DNA of 64,000 bases from Rhynchonema sp. JSB1_4 (GCA_030248065.1 JASAMV010007027.1:1-64000), one strand, 5' to 3'. Counted from the first letter of the stretch, positions 29,738-42,619 are shown. A program made the numbers and translations. The notes: generated by a model not told the origin, from the letters alone.

Positions 29738-32700
29738 CTAACAGAATCCACACGATTTCTTACAATTGCGGCTGACATAACCGGGTTTATGGCATTCCGT
29801 TGTCCAAAACGCACAGTTGGGCGTCGCGTCAATGCATTTCGCTGAAACATCACCTGAATCTTTTGGGAAAGGCGTATTGAATATACAGCTATGGGTTTTG
29901 GGTAATGCTGCACACCTCTGGAGATTTTGCAAGTTTTATGAGGCAAAAGCTTGAGCTACGATGCGACATGTTCCGGTTTTGCACCAGCAAAGCAAGAACT
30001 GTTATTCGGTTCAATTGACATGCGAGAGCTGGGAGATCAGCATTGAACGACGGTTGTGAGAGGCAAGGGATCAAATTTTCAACCATCAACAAAACTCGAA
30101 TAAACCTCGAATACTGCAAACCGGTACATTTATACATTCATAAAAACATGTAAACGCACATTCATAAAAAAAGAAAAACGTTTCCACAAATTATTCAAAC
30201 GTTATTGAAGGTGACATGCAGACGATGTGGCATAAAAAATTGCGAATATTCGTGCTCTCACTCACCGGCCAGATGACAAGCAGGTGGTTTGCATCGCTGA
30301 GTCTCCATTGTGTGCGGACAATCACCTGAGTCCACGATTATGCGGCGCTCACGGATAAACAGGCCTGAATAGGGGTAATACAAAGTTCACTTTAGTCAGT
30401 TCGGCTGGTTGCGCGTTGCAGTCTCTTTTTTCAATCTCTTCATTCACAGTCAATGGGAAACCGAAGAAGTTGTTGGTTGCCCGTTTCGAACTGCTGCTTT
30501 CGCAGGCACACCAGGTCATCGCTAGTGCAAATGCACTTTGATGCAATGACCCCTGGATCCTGTCGTGCGAGCCAGCCGGTCTCAGGCTCACGTGATACAT
30601 CACGGCATGTACAAACACGCAAAATTCGTCAGAAGTTATGCGTAGTGCATGTGGGGTTCCATGCAGTCACACACGAATTTACATGTATTACACACGTATG
30701 GACGTAATGTACGTGACTTTTTCAAACATCAAAGCGTTGAACCTGAAAACTACGAATCTGAAGATCATGTCATGCGAAGTGCGTGAAACATTACCTTCCC
30801 CTCCACAAGAGACAGTGCATTGCGACCAAGCGCTCCAGAACGATACAATGCAGCGTGATTGGAACTTCCTCAGGTCGTTTTTGTCAGATGCAGTGGTGGC
30901 ACGAGCCTGGAAACACGCAGTGCGCCACACATTCACTCCACGTGAGGAACAAAACAAATGAAAGAGAAAATCGTACACTGACTGCGGTCGTGGTTGCCCT
31001 GGTGGTGGTCCTCCTTGTCGTTGTTGGTTGCTGTGTGCTCGTTGGTTGTGTGTTGGTCGCTAAGGTGAACGTTGCCGGCGATCGGGTGCTGGGCTCTCTG
31101 AGAACAAAAGATATTTCAAACGAAAAAAAGAATTCAAAAAAATAATTTTAGTTAGCGTGTTGTAATGAGTCACTCACATTGTGACCACCCACGGCGTGGT
31201 TTCGGGTGTCCTAGCGGTGATCCACCAGGGCTCTTCAGTCGTGGTCGTCAACCACCATGGGTCCTCAGTCGTCTTTTGAATTCCATTGCCGTCTACATGT
31301 CTTATTTTTATTTTTTTGGTCTCCGTAAAAATTGAAAAAATCAAGCGTCACCGGTTCGAACCTGAAGTGAATCGCGGCACATTTCGTGAATTGAGACACA
31401 CTCGTTCGTTGCATGGACTGATCTGCGAGTTGCGTGTGCAAATTTTATGCAATGCGAACTGTCTTTGCATAATATACGGCTAATACTGATGTTTTCAATG
31501 CAACTGCCTGTGTTTCGTGCAAATGCAGCAGGGCGCCCCTTGTCTCAGTCTCTATCAACTGTGTTTGGCATTTAGCAAGCGGCATTAATTTCGGGATGCT
31601 TTTGCTTCTTCCATGCTATAATGTCGTCGGCCTCCGTGTACGCTAGTCGCAGGCAGTTGCGTCAACCACAGTAGCATTAGCCAAATGTACCGCCTGATTC
31701 AATAGTGATCATCCACATGTAGACACTTTTGAATTTCCTGCCTTGTTGTAAGAAATAACACAGCAACGAAAGTAACACTCCGCATTTTCTAACCTGAACC
31801 AAATCGGGGCACTCCCTACCGCCATCCCTGTTCATCACGTGCACATCCCGCGTGCGTTGTCGACTGCCCAGGTCACAACTGGTGCTGCACGGAGACCAAT
31901 TGGTCCACCATGTCACATCACAATCAACTGAAAGAATGATTGCTTAGCTGGCTGATGTTTCAATGAATGGAAACAAAGACTTCATGCTGCACATATGTAC
32001 ACTACCTGGCTTCAGACAACGTGTCTCGAGGCATTGTTCACTTTGGTCCAGGTCCCGGGGACACTGTTCACCGGTGGTGGATGGCATGCGCAGGATGTAT
32101 CTGAAATGGAGACATGTTCTAGAATTATTTAAAAAAACTTCAAAAAGGCACAATGTATGCATGACAAACCGTCCGCGGTGTTTCTTTCCGCGTCCGCACG
32201 TAACACTGCAATGTGACCATGTGGACCATTGGCTCACTTCGCAGTCAATGCGCGTGTCTACAAGAGAGAGGAACACAAAAATTGGTAGAATTCTGCCATT
32301 TTGCCAAAAACACTTGTGCTGTTGATTCAAATTTTCCACTCAACAACCCACCGAGCCAGGCATCACATGACACTGTATCGCGACAGGGTCTTCGTTCGTC
32401 CTTGGGCAAATCAACGCAACGAACGCCGGCGCCTTGCGCGTAACGTCTGAAAACTTGTGGCAAGCTCACGATAGATGTAAAAACTTTTATCACTTTGAAA
32501 GAGCTGTATTGCTATCCTTGCACTAAAAAATAAAAATTCAAATATTTCGCTGCCAACGACCTGATCGCCCGTGTCCTCTCCTGTGTGCCACTGTTGCCAC
32601 ACGTCGTGCTGCAGTGACTCCACTCGTTCCAATCATAGAACTCACAGTCGCCTGGAAGGAAAATTGTTTAAAATTGTCTGCTAGATGAAAATTTTAAAAT

Positions 32701-35700
32701 GAAAATGAAAACAAAATACAGTAGGATAGATAACACGCTAATAACAAGAAAAACATTGGTTAAACGAACGTGGGGGCGGGGGACAACGCCCTGCGTGACA
32801 CGATTGACCGCTGCTGACTCCACCGCATGGTTTGCCACCATCTTGATCGCGTTGCACAATACGACGACTTCTGTGAACATTGAAATGGATTGGAACTGTT
32901 ATGGTGGTCGGACATCGTTCCGGCAGAACTTCATCAACTTTTCGCACACAGGTTCCGGCGCAATGACCAATATTTGTTTTGACCATTTCTGTGACGAGTA
33001 CTGCTCTGGTTTTCACTTAGGGCTCCACCAGATGTCCATGTTTCGGGGTTTGAAAAAAACCCGAAACCCGAAACACGAAAGCGTGATAATCGAAAATGTT
33101 TCGACTGACTGTATAGATTGTGCACGTCAGCTACAAGTGGCAAGACCGAAACATTTTCGATTATCATGCTTTGTGTTTCGTGTTTCGGGTTTTTTTTCCA
33201 AAACCCGAAACATGGACATAGAAAAAAATTATGTTTCGGGTTTCGGGTCTATCTGGTGGAGCCCTTAGCGTATATATGTTATGGCTCTTTTTTATCTTTT
33301 TGGGCCAGTGAACCTTTTGGGCCACCGCACTTTTTGGGCCATGTTACTTTTTGGGCCAGGTGCTTTTTGTGCCACGTTATATTTCAGATCAGGTACCTTT
33401 TGGGACACATGTTTATTTTTACTTACCTGATCGCTTGCGCATAACATTGAATTGGACTTGTGCTCTCACGTTCAATAAAACAGTTACTGTATTTCCACGG
33501 CAGTCAGTTTTGTCAGTCAGATAGGCGCATACTGCAACGGGTATGTCCCTCTGACACGTGGTTCCATGTGGTTACGTCAGAGGTAAAGCGTGAGGCTACG
33601 TCAGTGGGAGAAGTGAGAGGTTACGGCCGAGGTGTTGTCATGTGAGCGGAGTTACAGACGGGACGCACTAGCCCAGTTCGGGACCAGATTGTTGATTCCG
33701 GAATGTCCGGAGTCCAGACCAAAAATTAACCCCTTGTTCAAATTTGTCGTGCTCGAAAACTCTCAGTCAGTACCAATTCACCCCCCAATCGAAGGCCATT
33801 CACATCGCATTTCCAACGTGTAGTGTCTTTAACCTGACCAAGGTACTGTTTGACCGCCCTACATATGGAGATCAGAATAACACAGTACACTCTGCACCCT
33901 TTTTAGGCACAGAGCGATATCACGCCCGGTGATCGGATCGTGTGTGACTACTGCAAAGGCGGATCCAGGGGGGCCATGGCCCTCCTTTGGTCCGCTTTGC
34001 CCCTGAAGGGGGCACCGTTTCGGAAGAAAGAAGGAAAAAGGACCCCAAAATCGTTGGATTTTTGCTCTGATGCACTTCAAAAGTCCAAAAATCGCGCGCG
34101 TCACATACACCAATTTTCAGTGAAATTTGGCTTTCGCGCGCGCAACAAGTGCCAAAATTTCGCGCGCTTCGCGCGTGTTGTCACATTTTGTATGATATTT
34201 GGTGTAAAAAGCGCGAAATTCAAAACAAGTACTAAATGACTTTTCAAAAGTAGAACCAGCACTGGATAAAAACTTTTGGATTTGGCCCATCCCTTGGCCA
34301 AAAGCTGGATCCGCCACTGGACTACGGTGACTTGACTTGGTCAGGCCCACGCGTGTTTCTTGCATTAAAGGTGCTGGTTAACAACCCTTCGACCGGGTTT
34401 GATTTTGGGGGGTAGTATATTTTAACAAAGTTTGGACATCGTGTTACTCGACCCTAATCTGGAGAACCGATTGGTTGCTTCCTGATGTTTCACGGCCACG
34501 TTGAAGTTTGCCCCTGGTGAAAAAGACCGAAAAAATTTGAAATGCTGCTGTGACACGAATAGGCTGTTTCAAAGTTTGATACTGGAGTGACAGCAACCTC
34601 CAACATTGTGGCGAAAACCGCAATGCACAATAGCTATTGAAACGTCCGCATTGTTGAATAAATAAGTAAAAGGTTTTATAGTCTTTCATTTTATTCTCGG
34701 TCCAAACAAAGTATACAGCAAATGTTTCATCGCAACAGCAGCCATCAAGTAACGCGCATGTTTCGAGCCACGTTGTCGACCTGTTGGTTATCATCCACGA
34801 CGATGACTGCTGTTTTCAAGGCGTTGAAACATTTTCTGCATATCGCTGCTGGACTGTTATAAAACGGAAATACTATAGAAACCTGGGCATTTTTTGTTAG
34901 GATTTTCTACTCGTATAATTTTAAGCATCTGTGGCGAATGAAATAAGTTGTCAATTACAAATAAAAATCCTCTAAACATCCAACGCTAACGCGTTGGCCG
35001 AGATTATCAAGTTTTTTGTTTGTGCTCCCCAGTTTTCAAAACCCTACACAGCTCACACAATGTTTACCACAACATGCGCAAGGCAGCCGTTCCACAGCGC
35101 ACACACAGCGACAACACACAGCCGGCACAGCGACAACACAGTAATGTTTCAGCTGGCAAGCTTTGTTGTGTGTGTGTGTGCGCTGTGGAATGGCTGCCTT
35201 GCGCATGTTGTGGTAAACATTGTGTGAGCTGTGTAGGGTTTTGAAAACTGGGGAGCACAAACAAAAAACTTGATAATTAGAGGATTTTTATTTGTAACTG
35301 ACAACTTATTTCATTCACCACAGATGCTTAAAATTATGCGAGTAGAAAATCCTAACAAAAAATGGCCAGGTTTCAGAAACCTTTTACTTTTTTATTCAAC
35401 AATGCGGACGTTTCAATAGCTATTGTGCATTGCGGTTTTCGGCACAATGTTGGAGGTTGCTGTCACTCTAGTGTCAAACTTTGAAACGGCCTATTCGTGT
35501 CACAGCAGCGTTTCAAATTTTTTCGGTTTTTTTCATCAGGGGCAAACTTCAACGTGGCCGTGAAACATCAGGAAGCAACCAATCGGCTCGGCAGATTAGG
35601 GTCGAGTAACACGATGTCCAAACTTTGTTTATATGTACTACGCCACAAGATCAAGCGCGGTCGAAGGGTTGTTAACCAGCAGCTTTAAGGATGTTAAGAA

Positions 35701-38700
35701 CATTACAAGGAGCACTAAACTCCTCCAGCTTAAAAGTTACTCATTTTAGGTCGGGGAACATCTTTTATCTTCTTTTGGATCACAATCTGCGGTTAACCCA
35801 GAGCAACTTCATGCAGAAGTGACCAGATTTTGGTACAAAAAAATCTAAAATATAAAAAAATCTAGGAGGAGATTGTTTGGCTCCGTTCCGGATCCCAAAA
35901 TTAGCTGACAAAACGCCAAAAAATCGCACCATGATCAAGAGTGGGCAACCATAAAAACCGTTGAAATGTGACACGCGCCGTCAAATGGTTTTTACCCACG
36001 TGTCTTATACGATCATTCATATAACATCAAACAATCTGCCGTCTACGTCTATGCTTGTGTGTTGATGGCGATCGATAAATGAAACGCACTTTCTATTTCC
36101 AACATTCGGAGAATCGTTAATGTTTCAGCAAGGCTACAAATAGGGTCTAAAGAGTTGACAGAAACAGTCAGTGTGATTTAGCAATTGTCTAAAAACTAAA
36201 ACAAAAAAATCAACAAAAAAGAATATTTGTGGCCAAACGGGCGGGTTGTGAGTGGTTTGCTACCGGTAATTATAGACACTTTTGTCAGTCAGACAGGCGC
36301 ATACTGCAACACGCGGGTGTGTCCCTCTGACATTTACTGTCTCAAATGAAACCCACACAGTTGTGTCCCACATATTTATGTTTTTGACGTAAAGTGTAAA
36401 CGTTGGTCCAAAACAGTGGTGTCGTTGGGAAATCAAAAATTCAGGATACCGGATTCCCAAAATCCAAAATTTTCGGATACCGGATCCCAAAATGAAAAAT
36501 CTCGGATACCAGGGGGTTGTTCAAAAAACGTTAAGTGTTCGGAGGGATATTGAGCAAAATCGATGGGGGAAGCGCAGAAATGGTCATTTTTGGGGGTTGT
36601 GCTTGCTCCAGCAAACGATTTTGAGCAATTTGGAGGTAAAAATGAGCGATTTTTACGGTTTTCAGAAAAATTTTAGGGCAAGATACCCCTGGACAAAAAG
36701 TCAGGATACCTGATACCCCTGGGTAAAAAAATCAAGATACCGGATACTAGGGGGTAACCCCCCTCCCCCCAACGACACCACTGGAAATGCATGTGAATGT
36801 GACATCAGTTGTGCAACTTTCACACAATCGACGCTAGATTAGTTCGCCACATAGATACTGTGGACGTGATTCTGGTTCAGGCTGTCTGACTGACAAAAGT
36901 AACGGCCGTGGCAATGCCGTTTTTACTCCAATTTTATGTACTGTATATGGGCAAGCGATCATGTGAGTAAAAATAAACGTGTGGTCCAAAAGGTACACCA
37001 TGCACACGTAAACCAAAAAGTAACAGTGCCTAAAAAGTATGGTGGCCCAAAAGGTTCACTGGCGCAAAAAGATACGGACACTGCATCCATCATCACCAAC
37101 CTGTACTGTCTTCCCAGCCCACAAGTGGCAGTACACGGACTCCAAGTGCCCCAGCCGGTCATCAGGCAGTCCAGCTTGAACGCACCTGGTGCACCTGTAT
37201 TTATATGTCAAGTGAAACATCATCAGCGGAAGATTGACAGTGCAGATATTGTACGTACGGTATGTATCTGCTGGCTAACTGTTGATATTCACAACTTTCA
37301 AAAAACTATAAACAATAATTTATCTGTAAAATATCACAAGCTCTCAATAGTATCACAAGGACAAGAATTGAGTGATGAGATCACAAAATGCAAGCTGGGA
37401 CACCACGCACGTGAAAGACGGGACCGTTTGAATTATATTCTGTACTGTGTAGTCGCTTAGCGACAATACCGGTTATTTAGCAAGACAGACAACACAAAAA
37501 CACTCAGTAAATAAATAGACAAAAAATTCATCTCTGGGTGGATCGTGTTGTGCACCGAATCGGTCAACAACAACAAGCAAGGTGCACTCAGCAGAAAGCA
37601 CAAGTACGCGGACATTCTCGTTGCATAAAGTCCCTCCACTGGTGACTGTCGCAATATTTGTACCACCATGAACACAGAGGGTGTTTGTTACGTTTGTTAG
37701 CGCACGCGCGATCTGGCAAGCGGGAGACGTTTTAGACCATTTTGTTAAGATTGGATAAATTGGCTCAGTAGCTGCTGTAACCATGGGGCTGCCTGGCATT
37801 CTGGGCCTATTCACGTATGTAACCAAGCATAAAGCGTTATCCAAGCTCCAGGACGGCCAGTGTCCGAATTGGTGATTACGGTCCGGTCTGGCATGAGTGA
37901 CCACGCATGTGTGATTGTTTGCAATGAATCGATAATTCAACACTTGCAGGTGTAATGAAAATCAATGGGTGAGTTTGCTTGTTGGCAGCAGACGATGTTG
38001 AATAATAACGGGGAGCGCATGTACATTCCAAAATCCTTTGTGAACAAAAAATGGCTTTCATCGACTGGGGCTCGAACCCAGGTCCTTCGCCTAACCGGGG
38101 CCTGGGTTCGAGCCCCAGTCGATGAAAGCCATTTTTTGTTCACAAAGGATTTTGGAATATACATGCGCTCCCCGTTATTATCTAATGAAAATGGTATACG
38201 TGGCCGAGGCATGCCCAAAGCCAAACCGGCGGACACCTCAGCAAGTTTGATACCGTCCGTCGTATGTGTGAAACATCAACGCACGTCTGGGTGTCTGTGG
38301 CGTTGTTCGTTGCTGTGGTGCGTACTTTGGTTCGTGCAATGCATCCGAGTCACGAACCACAAATTGGTCTTCGTTGTCCTTCGGATCAGTTGCCTCGGAC
38401 ACACTGCCGTGCACGCGAAGGACTGGCCTGTAACTTGCCATCGCTTATTGATATGTGGTTAACTCGCGGATCGTCAACTAAAGTCATCAGCTCTGTGTTA
38501 CTATATTTTTCGCGTTCACTCAGTGCTGCCTTGAGTTGACGACTTTAGTTGACGATATGAGATGGCCACATATCAGTTAGCCTGTGATTAGTATTCTGCC
38601 GTGATCTTGTATAGTATCATCTATACATTCTATCCTGGTCAGTCCCGGCCTGAACGCTTGTCGAATCCTGCACGAAAACAAAGGATGGATCCCTGAATCG

Positions 38701-41066
38701 ACTGGGCCACTCGATCGACTTGGCGAGAATAATTCGAACAATGGACAGAACAGCATGGTGTCCATGACATTGGTTTTAAAAAATAGCAGCCACTAAAATC
38801 GTTTGTTTGTGGCTGTGTACGCCTAGGCGTTCGCTTTTTTCCAAGATCTGACAGAACCCAATCAAGCAAGCTCATACAAAAACAGCCATAATCTTAAGTT
38901 TTCCCACGCAAGTCTGCCTTGCGTCCGCACCAACTTGACAAATTCCGACAAAACATTGCCGACTTGAATGGCGTGCAAGAAACCGCGTTGCTTTATCTCT
39001 TCAGCAACCTGTCTTCACTGCGATCGGTCGGGTATTGCACCGACATCGGGTCCGAATCGTTGCTGGCCGACGTTCGACAAGGGGGCAGGATTCGGGATCG
39101 CACGTTTTGCACCCAAAAGTTGTTCTTGTCACGAGCCACTGTGGCGCTGCATTGTAAAAGTGCGGTGAGTGTGCGGTTTTTTCATACCTGGCTACTTGAT
39201 GCTTCACTGAAAAGTTTAACACATATTGGTCGCACAATGACTTTATAAGAATTGGTCAAATTTTTTTCCTGAATCGTAAAGAGGGAAAGTGACGGGCCAA
39301 TGACGTTGCGTTGCGTGATCGCACACAAAGCATGTAGTAAAGAGAATGTTTCAGACCTGCGGCAACGTGGTTGATCTGCTAGATTATTTTCAGCTGAAAA
39401 TGTTTTCTGAGAATCACAAATATGTAGCACAGTGGTTAAGAGTGAATGAACGTGAAAATCAGGATTGATTTGATGAATTCTTATATAGTCATTGTGCGAC
39501 CAATACACGGGTCAATTCATGTTTAAAAAATATGAACCGCACATGAACTGTAGATCCTGCGTCGGGCTGCTATCGCCAAACTCCCAAAACATTATCATTT
39601 CGAATTTGTTCACGTTGTGACTGTGTGTGATGGCGTGCTTGCTCGTGAAACATTGATATCTGAAACATCACTGTGGTTGGACCTGTTGCATATAAGTTTC
39701 TATAGACCACGGAAAGGATTCAATGGGTTAGCGGAATTGGCTCATATCAACGTTTATGCCGACGGAGTGTGTCAGTTCGTCTTTTCTAGTATCGTTTATT
39801 TGTGCTGAAGTTTGTGCACTATTATCGACCACTGTGAAAGTATGAACGTAGTTTTCTAATTCTCGTTTCACAACTTTTACGCTGGTCAAAACTGGTGTGT
39901 CAGTCAGTTATTTTCACAGAAAACTCACAGGCGCTGCAGTAACCCAATACAATACTCAAACGCTTCCAACACAATAACCTCCACGATCCATTATCGTCTC
40001 GTTTGAAAGCCCCGAGTCCATTGTTGGTGCCCGTGGCTCGGGCCTGAATGGCGAAACCCTTGAACCCAACATCGCGCTCTTTTTCGCGCAGCACGACTGG
40101 AATCAAGTGAATGATTTATGAAAAGGCTTTAGGCTCATGCTCAGGCCTTTCCTTGAAACCCCCTCCCCCACTGCGGACAAGCTTCTATTATTTATAATAA
40201 CGACATCAAATTCTCAACAACCGCGATCCGCCCGACCTCTAATCGCATCAAATGGATGGTAGCAGTGCGCGTCAACGTCGATTTCAAACGGTGGGTCATC
40301 AGTTCGCTGTTCGCCGTGTTCACTGGAAAGTTGCACCAGTGAGTTCATCGCCACTAAATCAAGATCAGGTCATTCACGCAGGAATGTGCTTATGATGCAA
40401 ATGCGTGTCTTGCCTTGATATAGCAACAGCAAGCTTTCCAGGCTCATATTCATGTCGTCAGCTTTCGCCGTCAACTCAGGCAGGACGTAATGCGCGGCTC
40501 ACGGCTGCTTTGAATTGACGACCAAAGTTGACGATTTGCGCTGACACGACTAAGCAATTAGCCGCTCTTCCAAACGGCTTTGTGCATCATTCAGTTCAAG
40601 GGCTCGGTGCAGCGCGCCGCAGAAACAATACCGCGTCACTTGTTCCACAAAAAATAACATCGTGCTAAGATAATCAATTCGTTCGATGATCTGACCAATG
40701 TCTTGTCAAGCCTCACTATGTAGCCGGTCGTTCAGTGAAAAAAAATTCAAGCAGCAAAATATACAAATTAGGTATGTATGTACGACGGCGCAGTTTTGCG
40801 TGTTCATTCATGGACACAGCGGTGCAAAGCATGTGGCAGCCCAACACCACTTACCCCGCTGCGAAATGCGGAGACCTTTATATTTGTCACGTTCCATGTT
40901 GCAAGAAACGTTGTTAATGTATAAAATGGATCATACTAAAAAACCAAACTCACTTAGAATCAGGTTTCATGGTTTGCAATAGATTCCTCAGGCACGGGGC
41001 GCCGTCCGGCCACGCTCGCGCCAAATCCAAGATTAGCGCTGCTATCAGGGAATATAACAGATTCAT
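29738..41066 (-). CDS. secreted Reeler / TSP1 x5 / ShKT matrix protein
   Basis: Extracellular protein resembling F-spondin in part. Exons: 41066-40954, 40322-40237, 40096-39979, 39659-39543, 39146-39009, (one small exon not found), 38427-38285, 37194-37101, 32870-32770, 32651-32561, 32446-32352, 32257-32170, 32100-32006, 31927-about 31794, about 31272-31178, 31097-30977, about 30906-30795, 30364-30266, 29841-29738. Order: signal peptide (MNLLYSLIAALILDLARAWP), Reeler (FKGFAIQARATG, DDNGSW, CFTSKHAITHSH), linker, four TSP1 repeats (WGTWSPCTATCG, WNEWSHCSTTCG, WSTWSHCSVTCG, WTNWSPCSTSCD), a Thr/Trp-rich linker with TTEDPWW and TTTTEEPWW repeats, a fifth TSP1 (WSAWSQCTVSCG), and a ShKT module ending CKKSCGFC at the stop. 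Most TSP1 repeats are split at the same place into two exons. No Spondin_N domain is seen: the linker exon joins the first TSP1 exon in phase. The 4.2-kb intron 32871-37100 is packed with transposons. Confidence 0.88.
33020..33264. mobile_element. fold-back MITE with TTA target duplication
   Basis: Ends GGGCTCCACCAGA and TCTGGTGGAGCCC, flanked by TTA at 33,017-33,019 and 33,265-33,267 (PIF/Harbinger pattern). The arms are rich in the CCCGAAACCCGAAACA repeat and its complement. It lies in the large intron of the Reeler/TSP1 gene. Confidence 0.88.
33954..34319. mobile_element. hAT-like MITE (GGCGGATCCAG family)
   Basis: Left end CAAAGGCGGATCCAG, right end CTGGATCCGCCACTG. Flanks GACTACTG and GACTACGG match at 7 of 8 bases. 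Related to 7,345-7,723. Confidence 0.82.
34363..35690. mobile_element. 1.3-kb fold-back element
   Basis: Two long complementary arms meet at about 35,150: GGTTAACAACCCTTCGACCG on the left pairs with CGGTCGAAGGGTTGTTAACC on the right, and the TTACTCGACCCTAATCTG word recurs inverted. One arm is about 600 bp. AATGTTTCAG sits at the centre (35,143). No transposase. Degenerate relatives at 905-1435. Confidence 0.88.
36414..36783. mobile_element. MITE with CAGTGGTGTCGTTGGG ends
   Basis: Ends CAGTGGTGTCGTTGGG and CCCAACGACACCACTG. The interior has repeated GGATACCGGAT words. No target duplication was found. A piece of the same end (CAGTGGTGTCGTTGAG) lies in dehydrogenase intron 6 at about 59,490 and in mirror form near 53,605. 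Confidence 0.75.
38001..38181. repeat. near-perfect palindrome carrying tRNA T-arm sequence
   Basis: Both arms contain AACGGGGAGCGCATGTA, TTTGTGAACAAAAAATGGCT and CATCGACTGGGGCTCGAACC or complements, with a loop of about 16 bp at 38,086-38,102. CTGGG-TTCGAGC-CCCAG matches a tRNA T stem and loop with a B-box-like core. No complete tRNA folds. It lies in the intron between exons 38427-38285 and 37194-37101 of the Reeler/TSP1 gene. Confidence 0.85.
39224..39505. mobile_element. MITE filling an intron of the Reeler/TSP1 gene
   Basis: Ends TATTGGTCGCACAATGAC and GTCATTGTGCGACCAATA. It occupies 282 of the 396 bp of intron 39147-39542. An end fragment recurs at about 8,895-8,935. Confidence 0.8.
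40450..40545. repeat. GTCAACT hairpin family, intron 1 copy
   Basis: One of several short imperfect hairpins with TCGTCAACT/AGTTGACGA ends. Relatives at about 12,886-12,932, 38,472-38,562, 51,150-51,238 and 63,140-63,235. Confidence 0.55.
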
Positions 41067-41550
41067 ACTGTAGTTGTTGACTCTGATGTATGTAGTTGTC
41101 GACTGCAAATGGCGATCAGATCACATAATCGTGCTTTGTGGTAAAAGCAAAAATTAGGTATAGTAGAAACTCTTCAAATGAATGGCCGGACGAAGCCTGT
41201 GAAAATTCGGCTACCCTGCACCTTACTCGAGGGTTGAAAATCGAGTCCGAGATTTATCGAAATGACAAACTATTCGAAATCATTTTCCCTGAGGACCTGG
41301 CTTCACAATGCAGCGGATCAGTACACGCGGATCTTGCTTTTTGTGTATAAAGAACCACTTGCATTGTGCATTCCGCCTCACTACGACAAACTCGGTATAC
41401 AGCGAGTTCTGAATAAGCCGTAGTCAGCGCGAGGTAATTGGTACCCTTCAGTACAAAAATGCGACCGATTAACAACCAAATATGTAAACAAGCCGAAAAA
41501 TGGAAACTTCTAACATCAGCAGTGGTTTTGGTGCGGTGAAATGCACCTAG

Positions 41551-41795
41551 AGCGATATCAAACTTGGTGATCGGATCGGATAGGACCAGTCCTCTACCTT
41601 GATCACGTGACTTTTTTAAATTAAGATGTTTAGTGATGCCACTAATTTCGACCAGCGTAGACCTAAAATGAACAGCTTTCTTAAGCTAGACGAAATTAAT
41701 GTCTCTGGAAAATTTCATATCCTTGATGCAAAAGTCACGAGTGACCAAAGGCAAATCACATCCGATCCGATCCGATCACCAAGTTTGCTATCGCT
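41551..41795. mobile_element. fold-back element, CGATATCAAACTTGGTGATC family
   Basis: The left end AGCGATATCAAACTTGGTGA pairs with the right end TCACCAAGTTTGCTATCGCT. Inner arms carry GATCACGTGAC and GTCACGAGTGAC. Relatives at 42,620-42,862, about 45,890-46,135 and 47,836-48,065. Confidence 0.8.
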
Positions 41796-42619
41796 CCTGT
41801 TAACTGCAGTGGCTTGATAATACCGCATACAGTACATATACATGTACATACGTGCAGAAAATGCAAAAATCACAGCCCTCCTCCTCTTCGACCCATAATT
41901 TTACGCTTGATTTTCACAACGTTTTTCGGCAAAACCTTAATGAAGCGCTTAGTCACGCTCATGCGTAAACAAATACTATGTAGGTGTGCAGTCAATTTTA
42001 GTATGAGACGGTATCAATAACTCGAGTTGATTTTTTCAGGTCGAAAGGGCAAAAAGTCATAATTTGTCCGTACAGAACTGGTTTTGCCATGCACAAAAAC
42101 CAGAAAAGGTTAGGTAGAGTCGGTTGTATAAGATCACAGGACACGAGACGGGTACAAGGCAATACTTGTTTAGTTTAGTACTGAGTAAAACCCAGGCTTA
42201 ATTTCCATGTTCATGGCGTTTTTTTCTCAAATTTGCTATGCTTATTTGTTGTCTTACATATTTAAGACATTTTGAGAAACTGTCACTCCACGTTATGATT
42301 ATGAAGCGACATCTTTCAACGCTAATCAACAAGCAAAAATACCTAGGTATACATACATGTACATGTGCATTGCTGTTTCAATCAGAGCAAAAACATAGAT
42401 TTATGACACGCTAAGTTCTGCGCATGTCAACGTGAAATAAGCATATACGCTGAACTCAGTGGTTGACAAAACACATTGATTTGCGATGTTTCCATTTGAT
42501 GCACGCGCCTGACAAGAAAAACGGGGAGATTCAGATGGCGGTGAAAAATGGTGATGATGGTGATCAAAGTGTTACATAGAATTGAAAATCACTCAGTCAA
42601 GGAGCCAACTGACATATTG

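Larger units (their letters stand above)
33296..37075. repeat. large inverted-repeat block with TTTTTGGGCCA arms
   Basis: The left arm (about 33,296-33,530) has tandem TTTTTGGGCCA words about 20 bp apart, then a stretch ending TTTTGTCAGTCAGATAGG. The right arm (about 36,885-37,075) is its diverged inverse (TGGCCCAAAAGGTTCACTGG and so on). Other elements are nested between them. A further copy of the GTCAGTCAGACAGGCGCATA phrase is at about 36,285. Confidence 0.65.

Noticed and set aside
29830..29853. A 12-nt GTGATGTTTCAG micro-intron before the ShKT exon
   Set aside because: The same sequence is explained as the acceptor end of an ordinary intron (30265-29842) that joins the TSP1 exon in phase.
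37473..37943. 157-codon minus-strand frame considered as a Spondin_N domain
   Set aside because: No Spondin_N hallmark is visible, and the flanking exons join in phase without it.
38053..38130. Possible tRNA gene (T-arm and B-box match)
   Set aside because: No acceptor stem, D-arm or anticodon arm can be drawn; the match is confined to the T-arm within a palindrome.
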